From Nitrospinota bacterium (lineage in GTDB: Bacteria; Nitrospinota_A; UBA7883; JADGGD01), in contig JADGCD010000008.1 of NCBI GenBank assembly GCA_015229165.1, forward strand, positions 2,030-21,397: a stretch of 19,368 nucleotides of DNA. The letters run 5' to 3'. The position numbers were made by a program, and so were the translations under genes. Below the pieces are notes generated by a model. The model saw nothing but the letters and a program-made list of their open reading frames with translations. It had not been told where the DNA came from and searched no databases. Shown here piece by piece: positions 1-6,205 of the stretch (its first letter is position 1; each line of letters starts with the position of its first letter).

Positions 1-697
1 AGAGTTCGTACTCCAGGTCGCCATAGTAGTGGAAGTTGAGGATGTCGGCGTAGTTCTTGATCCCCAGGTTGAGCAGCGCCCTGGTCCAGTCCCACTTGGC
101 GGTGCCGTCGGCCACGATGTTGGCGGTAGCCGCCGAGAGGATCGAGCAGCCGGGGTCGAGCGCCCGGATGGTGGGCGCCACCCGGCGGACCAGGTCGTAA
201 TAGTCCTCCGGAGTCCGGTTCAGGACGCCGTAATCGAGCTCGTCCGGCTCGTTCCAGATTTCCCAGTAGTTGATCTTCCCCTTGTAGCGGGTCACCACCG
301 GGATGACGTAACTGTTCAGGTAGACCGCCTTCCAGTCGGCGCGCCCCTTCAGCCATTCGGGGACGTAGCAGAGGATCCCCACGATCTCCAGGTTGTTGGC
401 CCGGGCGGCGTTGACCGCGGCGTCCAGCAGGGTGAAGTTGCGGGCGGCGTTGGCGTTGGCCATGTAGTGGGTGTCGAACCAGAGGTTGATGCGGACCGCG
501 GTGATCCCCATGGCGGCGATGTCGGCCATCTGCTGGTTGGCGTCGCCGAAGACGGTGTTGCGTGGGAAGACGTTCATCCCCAGCTTCTGGTAGGGGACTT
601 CATGCCCCCCCACGAGGGCGGTTTCGGTGGCGCTGCCGCAAGCGGCGAACCCGAGGGCCAGCGCCAGCGCGGCGGCGTAACGGACGAGGGGATTCAT
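1..697 (-). CDS. Clan GH-A glycoside hydrolase lipoprotein, 3' end cut by window
   Basis: The reverse strand reads 232 residues from ATG at 697 and runs off the window edge, so the C-terminus is missing. Residues 1-20 look like a lipoprotein signal: a short basic start, an Ala/Leu-rich core and a lipobox-like FAAC with Cys20, which suggests membrane anchoring in the envelope. The rest resembles the first half of a (beta/alpha)8 glycosidase. YWEIWNEP at about 144-151 is the clan GH-A acid/base motif, with Glu150 as the expected proton donor. The nucleophile Glu should lie in the missing part. Families GH39 (PslG-like) or GH5 are possible; I cannot decide between them or name the substrate. The ATG overlaps the msbA stop as ATGA, so translation is probably coupled. 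The context implies a role in surface polysaccharide processing, but this is inference. Confidence 0.8.
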   Translation of the reverse strand, partial: MNPLVRYAAALALALGFAACGSATETALVGGHEVPYQKLGMNVFPRNTVFGDANQQMADIAAMGITAVRINLWFDTHYMANANAARNFTLLDAAVNAARANNLEIVGILCYVPEWLKGRADWKAVYLNSYVIPVVTRYKGKINYWEIWNEPDELDYGVLNRTPEDYYDLVRRVAPTIRALDPGCSILSAATANIVADGTAKWDWTRALLNLGIKNYADILNFHYYGDLEYEL

Positions 698-2457
698 GCT
701 TTCTCCTGGCTTGTCGCGGCCGGTTCGGCCATGTCGGCGAATTGCAGTTCGAAGAGGCGCCGGTAGGGGCCGTTGTTGGCCAGCAGCTCTTCATGGGTTC
801 CGGTCTCGACGATCCGCCCCCGGTCGAGGGTGACGATCCGGTCGGCGTTGAGGATGGTGGAGAGGCGGTGGGCGATAACCAGCGTGGTGCGCCCTTTCAT
901 CAGGTTGGCCAGCGCCGCCTGCACCGCCTTTTCCGACTCGGTGTCGAGCGCGCTGGTGGCTTCGTCCAGAATCATCACCGCCGGGTTTTTCATCAGCGCC
1001 CGGGCGATGGAGAGCCGCTGGCGTTGCCCGCCGGAGAGGCGGACCCCCCGCTCCCCGATGAAGGTGTCGTACCCCTCGGGGAGGGCGCTGATGAAGTCGT
1101 GGGCGAAGGCGGCGGTGGCGGCGGAGGTCACCGCTTCGTCGGAGGCGTCGGCGTGGCCGTAGGCGATATTGTTGCGGATGGTGTCGGCGAAGAGGAAGAC
1201 CTCCTGCGTGACGATGCCGATCTGGGCGCGCAACGAGGCGATGGTGACGTCCCGGATGTCGGTGTCGTCGAAGCGGATCGCCCCGCCGGTGACGTCGAAG
1301 AAACGGGGGACCAGATTCACCAGCGTCGATTTTCCCGCCCCCGACGAGCCGACCAGCGCCACCACCTGCCCCCGCGCCACGGCCAGGTCGATGCCGGTCA
1401 ACACCGGCGCCCCGGCGCCCCCGTCGTAGGCGAAGGAGACCCTCTCGAACGTGATCCCCTTGGCCAGCGGGGCCAGCGGTCGGGCGTCGGGGCGGTCGAC
1501 GATCTCCCGGGGGGTGTCCATCATCTCGAAGATCCGGGCGGCGGCGGCCATGGCCTGCTGCACCTTGTTGTTGGCCCGGGAGAGCTTGCTGATCGGCTGG
1601 TAGAGCATGAACAGCGCCGTCAGGAACGAGAAGAAGGCCCCCACCGTCGTCTCCCCGGCGATGACCTGCGCCCCCCCCACGGCGATGATGGCCGCGATGC
1701 CAAAGGCGCCGATGAACTCCAGCAGGGGGCTGGAGAGCTCGTTGATGCGGATGGTTTTTTTGAGGGTCTCGAAGTAGAGGGCGTTGGCCTTCTCGAACCG
1801 GTCGATTTCGTACGTTTCCATGCCGAAGGCCTGCACCACCCGGACGCCGGTGAAGGTTTCCAACAGGGTGGCGTTCATGTCGGCCATCCGCTCCTGGCTC
1901 TCGGTGGAGACCTTTCTTAACGATTTGCCGAGCCGCCCGATGAGGCCGCCCGAGAGGGGGATAACCAAAAGGGCGATGGTGGCCAGCTTCCAGTCGCGGT
2001 AGTAGACCACGCCGAGGAGGGCGATCATCGTCAGCGACTCCCGGACGATGTCGTAGACCACGATAGAGACGGCGTCCTGGATCTGCTGGACGTCGTTGGT
2101 GAGGCGGCTCATGATCTGGCCGGTCTGCTTGTCGGCGAAGAATCGGAGCGACAACCGCTGCAACCGGGCGAAGAGGTCGTTGCGGATGTCCTGCACGGCC
2201 CGCTGGCCGACGACCTGCATGATCGACGAGGCGACGTAGCGCCCCACCCCCCGGACCAGATAGATGCCGACGACCCCCAGCGGCAGCAGGGCCAGCATCT
2301 CCTTGTCCTTGGCCATGAAGATGTCGTCGAGGATCGGCTGGATGATCATCGCCGTCGCCCCGGTGGTGGCCGAGACTGCCACCATGAAGAGGGAGGCGAC
2401 GGCGAATCGCCCCCGGTAGGGTCTCAGGTAGCCGAGGAGACGCCGGTAGAGATCCAT
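694..2457 (-). CDS. msbA: Lipid A/LPS-core flippase, ABC exporter of MsbA type
   Basis: A 587-residue half-transporter with fused membrane and ATPase parts, as is usual for MsbA. About six transmembrane helices lie in residues 15-300. The nucleotide-binding domain has Walker A GSSGAGKST at 370-378, a Q-loop near 418, signature LSGGQ at 474-478, Walker B AVMILDEA near 493-500 and the switch His530. MsbA homodimers flip lipid A-core from the inner to the outer leaflet of the inner membrane using ATP. The ATG lies one base past the stop of the glycosyltransferase gene, and its own TGA overlaps the next ATG, so it is the middle gene of a coupled operon. Other exporters of this family (lipid or peptide) look similar, but the heptosyltransferase-like neighbour favours LPS. 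Confidence 0.88.
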   Translation of the reverse strand: MDLYRRLLGYLRPYRGRFAVASLFMVAVSATTGATAMIIQPILDDIFMAKDKEMLALLPLGVVGIYLVRGVGRYVASSIMQVVGQRAVQDIRNDLFARLQRLSLRFFADKQTGQIMSRLTNDVQQIQDAVSIVVYDIVRESLTMIALLGVVYYRDWKLATIALLVIPLSGGLIGRLGKSLRKVSTESQERMADMNATLLETFTGVRVVQAFGMETYEIDRFEKANALYFETLKKTIRINELSSPLLEFIGAFGIAAIIAVGGAQVIAGETTVGAFFSFLTALFMLYQPISKLSRANNKVQQAMAAAARIFEMMDTPREIVDRPDARPLAPLAKGITFERVSFAYDGGAGAPVLTGIDLAVARGQVVALVGSSGAGKSTLVNLVPRFFDVTGGAIRFDDTDIRDVTIASLRAQIGIVTQEVFLFADTIRNNIAYGHADASDEAVTSAATAAFAHDFISALPEGYDTFIGERGVRLSGGQRQRLSIARALMKNPAVMILDEATSALDTESEKAVQAALANLMKGRTTLVIAHRLSTILNADRIVTLDRGRIVETGTHEELLANNGPYRRLFELQFADMAEPAATSQEKA

Positions 2458-2458
2458 G

Positions 2459-3526
2459 TCAGGCGGCCCTCCGGTCGGCCAGCCGGGAGAGGGCCGCCCG
2501 GCACACCTGCTCCACCGAAATGGAGGTCATGCAGTCGTGATGGGGGCAGCGGGCGCCGACGCAGCGGCGGCAGGGGCCGTAGGGGGGGACGAGCGCCACG
2601 TCGTCCGGGCCGATGGGACCCCATCGCTCCGGCAGGCAGACGAAGACCGGGCTGTAGATCCCCACCACCGGCGTCCCGACCGCCGAGGCCAGATGCAACG
2701 GCCCGGTGGAGGAGGCGACGAAAACGTCCAGCCCCGCCAAGACGGCCAGCAGGTCGCCGATCCCCCCCGTGTTGACGAACGGCTCTATCCGGGCGGCGAC
2801 CCGCTCGTCGGCGCCGACGCGGGCGTCGGTCACGATCCGCTCCACCAACGCCCGCTCGGCGGAGGAGCCGGTGACCACCGCCCGGTAGCCGTCGTCGGCG
2901 AGACGGCGGGCAAGGGCGACATAGCTCGCTTTGGGCCAGTTCTGCGACGACCCCCCGTGGCCCGGATGGAGGCCGACGACCCCCCGGTCGCTCCCGTCGC
3001 CGAACGTGCGGCGGGCCGCGTCGGGCAACGGAATACGCCCGTCCCGCACCGGCGCCACGCCGAGAGGCGTCAGCAGGTCGAGATTGTGGTCGGCCTCGTG
3101 GCGGGTTCCTTTCGCCCGGCGCTGGCGGATGGCATGGGTCAGGGTGAACCAGACCGCCACCTTGCTGGCCGGGCCGATGCGGACCGGAATCCCGGCGGCT
3201 TTGATCAGCCGGGCCACGGAATAGTTCGAGAAAAGCAGGATGGCCGCGTCGAATTTCTGGCTGGCGATGGCCTCTTTCAGAGAGGCATACCACTGTTTTG
3301 GCACGTGGGGGGAGTCGGCGGGGAAGTCGATGACCAGATCGACGTCGTCCCGCCCGACCAGAAGATCGCGGGTGTAGGTGCGGGTCAGGGCTGCGATGAA
3401 CGCCGTGGGATAGGCTTTCCGCAACGAGACGAACACCGGCAGCGACAGGGCCACATCGCCGATCCGGTCGGTCCGGACCACGAGGATGCGCGGGTTGTCG
3501 GGGAGCAGGGGCTTATTTCGGTACAT
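2459..3526 (-). CDS. Glycosyltransferase family 9 (ADP-heptose:LPS heptosyltransferase-like)
   Basis: A protein of 355 residues with the GT9 fold. The N-terminal Rossmann start PRILVVRTDRIGDVALSLP (12-30) carries the conserved Asp24 of the heptosyltransferase family. A second half has GLHPGHGGSSQNWP (185-198) and the donor-binding segment STGPLHLASAVGTPVVGIY (273-291). It should transfer heptose, or a similar sugar, to LPS core at the cytoplasmic face. A Cys cluster C-x2-C-x4-C-x4-C (319-332) near the end may bind metal. The frame is open upstream to an ATG at 3640, but the GT9 homology begins just after the ATG at 3526, so 3526 is preferred. A TATAAT box ends only six bases before it. The stop is one base before msbA. 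I cannot separate WaaC, WaaF, WaaQ or other GT9 members. Confidence 0.85.
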   Translation of the reverse strand: MYRNKPLLPDNPRILVVRTDRIGDVALSLPVFVSLRKAYPTAFIAALTRTYTRDLLVGRDDVDLVIDFPADSPHVPKQWYASLKEAIASQKFDAAILLFSNYSVARLIKAAGIPVRIGPASKVAVWFTLTHAIRQRRAKGTRHEADHNLDLLTPLGVAPVRDGRIPLPDAARRTFGDGSDRGVVGLHPGHGGSSQNWPKASYVALARRLADDGYRAVVTGSSAERALVERIVTDARVGADERVAARIEPFVNTGGIGDLLAVLAGLDVFVASSTGPLHLASAVGTPVVGIYSPVFVCLPERWGPIGPDDVALVPPYGPCRRCVGARCPHHDCMTSISVEQVCRAALSRLADRRAA

Positions 3527-3532
3527 CCCTTT

Positions 3533-3538
3533 ATTATA
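3533..3538 (-). promoter_or_regulatory. Candidate -10 box for the GT9-msbA-GH operon
   Basis: On the minus strand a perfect TATAAT is followed by AAAGGG and then ATG at 3526. No convincing -35 hexamer is visible 16-18 bases upstream. Initiation about seven bases downstream of the box would fall on the ATG, implying a leaderless transcript, unless translation starts further upstream. Confidence 0.35.
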
Positions 3539-3718
3539 GCGAAGGATGGCGTCCTGTGGCGGGAAGGAAGCCACTTTATGCGAAGGATGAGAGCCAGTGG
3601 CTGGCGAGCGCCAGTCACCGATTTCCCGTCGGTTCCACACAGGGGAAGGTTCTTAACGAAGCAGAGAGAATGTCATTGCTTTGGAGAGTGGCGAGGGGCG
3701 GAAGAGGAGCATCGTCCC

Positions 3719-3756
3719 TTGGGTTGGAGGGGAAGTCTTCGCCCCCTCCGATCCAA
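3719..3756 (+). repeat. Intergenic hairpin, 14-base arms
   Basis: Arms 3719-3732 (TTGGGTTGGAGGGG) and 3743-3756 (CCCCTCCGATCCAA) pair along all 14 positions as plus-strand RNA if two G-U pairs are allowed, with a 10-base loop. On the minus strand the same positions give two C-A mismatches. It lies 23 bases past the fliN stop, where a terminator would be expected, but no clear T-run follows on the minus strand. CCCTTGGG and CCAAAAGAA resemble sequence in the hairpin cluster at 11.3-11.65 kb, so it may be a diverged copy of a dispersed repeat. Confidence 0.5.
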
Positions 3757-3778
3757 AAGAACATTCCTCTCCGCTTCG

Positions 3779-4087
3779 TTATGGCTCAATGTTGAAGCGG
3801 ACGATTTCGAGCGGGTCGATGACGTCGGTCACCCGGATGCCGAACCGTTCGTTCACCACCACCACCTCGCCCCGGGCCGTCAGCAGCCCGTTGATGTAGA
3901 TTTCCATCGGCTCCCCCACCAGCTTCGTCAGCTCCACCACCGACCCCGCCTGGTAGCCCAGCACCTCACGCACCGACGTCTTCGCCTTCCCCAACTCCAC
4001 CGAAATCGTCAGGGGGATGTCGCGGAAATTGTCCAGCTCGTCGAGCACCGCCGAGAGGACCTTGCCCCCCACGTCTTTCTTGGCCAT
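3779..4087 (-). CDS. fliN: Flagellar motor switch protein FliN
   Basis: A 102-residue protein consisting of a short N-terminal helix region and one SpoA (FliM/FliN C-terminal) domain at roughly 22-100. Typical FliN segments are seen: DIPLTISVELGKAKTSVREVLGY, GSVVELTKLVGEPMEIYINGLL, and ARGEVVVVNERFGIRVTDV. FliN forms the lower C-ring of the flagellar basal body with FliM, sets rotation sense and helps dock export substrates. Length and domain match ordinary FliN rather than FliY, because there is no CheC-type domain. A GGAAG ribosome site precedes the ATG. It is alone: neighbours on both sides are not flagellar and no fliM is adjacent. A type III secretion SctQ-C homologue is a less likely alternative. 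Confidence 0.9.
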   Translation of the reverse strand: MAKKDVGGKVLSAVLDELDNFRDIPLTISVELGKAKTSVREVLGYQAGSVVELTKLVGEPMEIYINGLLTARGEVVVVNERFGIRVTDVIDPLEIVRFNIEP

Positions 4088-4119
4088 CGCTTCCGCCGAT
4101 CCGTGAATTGTTACCGCTT

Positions 4120-4125
4120 ATTATA
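4120..4125 (-). promoter_or_regulatory. Candidate fliN promoter (-10 TATAAT)
   Basis: On the minus strand TATAAT lies 32 bases upstream of the fliN ATG, leaving a leader of about 25 nt with a GGAAG site. No strong -35 element is seen. A sigma-28 or sigma-54 element was not recognised. Confidence 0.4.
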
Positions 4126-4188
4126 CAGTGATTTCATGCGCAACGCCAGCGCCTCCCCCTCCCTCTACCCTATCGGCCCAAGGCAGGG

Positions 4189-4194
4189 TATACT
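4189..4194 (+). promoter_or_regulatory. Candidate coaBC operon promoter (-10 TATACT)
   Basis: TATACT lies 25 bases before the coaBC ATG in the 132-base gap between divergent fliN and coaBC. The -35 region is not recognisable. It would drive the six-gene plus-strand run. Confidence 0.35.
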
Positions 4195-4219
4195 TTACGT
4201 TTGCAATGCGACGAAACGT

Positions 4220-5422
4220 ATGAAAAGAAACGTACTTCTTGGCGTGACCGGCGGCGTGGCCGCCTACCGCGCCTGCGACCTGGCCCGGCGGCTCATGGAG
4301 AGCGGCATCGCCGTCACCGTCGTGATGACCCGCTCCGCCACCCGTTTCGTCACCCCGCTCACCTTCGCCGCCCTCACCGGCAATCCGGTCTACACCGACG
4401 ATGATACCCACGACGACCCGATGGCCCACATCACCCTCGCCCGGAAGGCCGATCTGATCCTCGTCGCCCCGGCCACCGCCAACGTCCTGGGAAAGCTCGC
4501 CTGCGGCGTCGCCGACGATCTGCTGACGACCACCCTTGTCGCCGGGAACGCCCCGATCATCGTCGTCCCGGCCATGAACAGCCAGATGTGGCAAAACCAG
4601 GCCGTCGTTGAGAACGTCGCCACCCTTCGCGCACGGGGGGTCCGGTTCGTCGGCCCCGCCGAAGGATTGCTCGCCTGCGGAGAAACCGGCGAAGGGAAGA
4701 TGGCGCCGGTGGAGGAGATCGTCGCCGCCGTCGCCGAGGAGCTGGCCCTGCGCCGCGACCTGGCCGGGTTCCGGCTTCTCGTCACCGCCGGGGGGACCCG
4801 CGAGCCGATCGACGCCGTCCGCTATGTCGGCAACCGCTCCACCGGCAAGATGGGGGTCGCCCTGGCCGAAGCCGCCCAAGCGCGGGGGGCCGACGTCACC
4901 CTCATCGCCGCCGCCATGGAAGTGGCCCCCCCCGAAGGGATTCCCCTCGTTCGGGCCGAGACGGCCTCCGCCATGCGGGCCGCGCTGGCCGAACGGTTCG
5001 AAGGGTGCGACGGGGTCGTCATGGCCGCCGCCGTGGGGGACTACGCCTGTGCCGACCCCGCCCCCGGCAAAGTGAAAAAGCGGGAGGCGTGGCGCGTCGA
5101 ACTGACCCCCAATCCCGACCTGATCGCCGAGTTGGGGATGAAGAAGCGGGGGCGGATACTGGTCGGTTTCGCCGCCGAGACCGACACCCCCGTCGAGTAC
5201 GGGCGGGAAAAACTGATCCGCAAGAACCTCGACCTGATCGTCGTCAACGACGTCTCCCGTAGCGACATCGGCTTCGGCGCCGACCAGAACGAAGTCATTA
5301 TCATCGCCCGTTCGGGAGAAACCATCGCGGCGCCGAAAGCCCCCAAGCGGGAGGTGGCCGACGCCATTCTCGACCACGTGGCCCGTCTGGTCGCCGCCCG
5401 CACCGGAGAGGCGACGGCGTGA
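4220..5422 (+). CDS. coaBC: Bifunctional phosphopantothenoylcysteine decarboxylase / phosphopantothenate-cysteine ligase
   Basis: A 400-residue two-domain CoA biosynthesis enzyme. The N-terminal flavoprotein (CoaC, about 1-175) shows GVTGGVAAYRACDLARRL, the active-site His70 in PMAHITLARKAD, the PAMN motif at 117-120 and the catalytic Cys153 in LACGETGEGKM. The C-terminal ligase (CoaB, about 184-398) has VTAGGTREPID, NRSTGKMG at 205-212 and the lysines of KVKKR near 284-288. It joins cysteine to 4'-phosphopantothenate and then decarboxylates the product. The frame is open far upstream, but the family start is the ATG at 4220. Its ribosome site is weak. The 3' end overlaps the next gene as GTGA. 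Length matches the usual fused bacterial enzyme. Confidence 0.95.
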   Translation: MKRNVLLGVTGGVAAYRACDLARRLMESGIAVTVVMTRSATRFVTPLTFAALTGNPVYTDDDTHDDPMAHITLARKADLILVAPATANVLGKLACGVADDLLTTTLVAGNAPIIVVPAMNSQMWQNQAVVENVATLRARGVRFVGPAEGLLACGETGEGKMAPVEEIVAAVAEELALRRDLAGFRLLVTAGGTREPIDAVRYVGNRSTGKMGVALAEAAQARGADVTLIAAAMEVAPPEGIPLVRAETASAMRAALAERFEGCDGVVMAAAVGDYACADPAPGKVKKREAWRVELTPNPDLIAELGMKKRGRILVGFAAETDTPVEYGREKLIRKNLDLIVVNDVSRSDIGFGADQNEVIIIARSGETIAAPKAPKREVADAILDHVARLVAARTGEATA

Positions 5423-6204
5423 CCACCGAAGCCCACCTGCTGGCCAAGCTGGGACGCCTCTCCGCCGAACTGGAGCGGCTCAAACGTAGCGGCGTCACCG
5501 CCGTTCCCGGAGCCCTCGATCCCCGCTGGTTCGAGCGGCTCAAAAAGGCCGCGCAGATCGACGAAGCCGCCGCGAAAAAGGGCGCTCCTCCGGCGCCGAC
5601 GCCCTCCCCTGTCACCCACGCGAGTCCCCCGGTGAACGATACCCTTGAACTGATCGCCGCCGAGGTGGCCGGTTGCGTCGCCTGCGGCCTTGCCGCCACC
5701 CGGACCAACACCGTCCCCGGCGAGGGGGAGCCGCAGGCCAGACTCCTCTTCGTGGGGGAGGCCCCCGGCGCCGACGAGGACGCCCAGGGGCGCCCCTTCG
5801 TGGGGCGGGCCGGGAAACTTCTCGCCGACATGATTGTCGCCATGGGGCTGACCCGCGAGCGGGTCTTCATCGCCAACGTGTTGAAGTGCCGTCCCCCCGG
5901 AAACCGCGATCCGCTACCCGACGAGGTGGCCGCCTGCGAGCCGTTCCTGCGGCGCCAGATCGCCCGGATACGCCCCGACTACATCTGCGCCCTCGGGCGG
6001 ATTTCGGCGCAGGCGCTGCTGAAGACCAAGACCCCCATCGGCCAGTTGCGGGGGGAATTCCACGATTACCACGGGACGCCGCTGCTGGCGACCTACCACC
6101 CGGCCTACCTGCTGCGCAACCCGGGAGAGAAAAAGGAAGCATGGAAGGATTTACAACTCCTGATGGCCCGGATGGGGCTTCCCGTCCCGCCGCAAAGGAG
6201 CTGA
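5419..6204 (+). CDS. Uracil-DNA glycosylase, family 4 (4Fe-4S, UdgA type)
   Basis: A 261-residue protein that removes uracil from DNA after cytosine deamination. The core (about 78-255) has four cysteines for the iron-sulfur cluster: Cys86 and Cys89 (CVAC), Cys157 in LKCRPPGNRDP, and Cys173 in AACEPF. It also has motif 1 GEAPGADEDAQGRPFVG at 113-129, and TYHPAYLLRNP with His227. The first 75 residues are an extra arm: a Leu/Glu/Lys-rich helix, possibly coiled coil, then a Pro/Ala linker. The chosen start is GTG at 5419, overlapping the coaBC stop as GTGA. The stop is one base before the PBP gene. It could be annotated as a phage SPO1 DNA polymerase-related protein, the old name for the family. 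Confidence 0.93.
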   Translation: MTTEAHLLAKLGRLSAELERLKRSGVTAVPGALDPRWFERLKKAAQIDEAAAKKGAPPAPTPSPVTHASPPVNDTLELIAAEVAGCVACGLAATRTNTVPGEGEPQARLLFVGEAPGADEDAQGRPFVGRAGKLLADMIVAMGLTRERVFIANVLKCRPPGNRDPLPDEVAACEPFLRRQIARIRPDYICALGRISAQALLKTKTPIGQLRGEFHDYHGTPLLATYHPAYLLRNPGEKKEAWKDLQLLMARMGLPVPPQRS

Positions 6205-6205
6205 C

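Larger units (their letters stand above)
3527..3778. other. Intergenic stretch between the GT9 gene and fliN
   Basis: I see no plausible gene here. It holds an imperfect inverted repeat at 3596-3619 (10-base arms, 8 matching, loop GAGC) and a stronger hairpin at 3719-3756. The stretch is flanked on the left by the GT9 promoter and on the right by the fliN stop. Confidence 0.6.

Noticed and set aside
29..1920. Long plus-strand open frames opposite the glycosidase and msbA genes
   Set aside because: They are low-complexity Gly/Arg/Val/Asp-rich translations expected antisense to GC-rich genes; the minus strand has full catalytic motifs.
2456..4219. Apparent 588-residue N-terminal extension of CoaBC
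   Set aside because: The open frame runs antisense through the GT9 and fliN genes; CoaBC homology begins at the ATG at 4220 and the rest lacks any domain.
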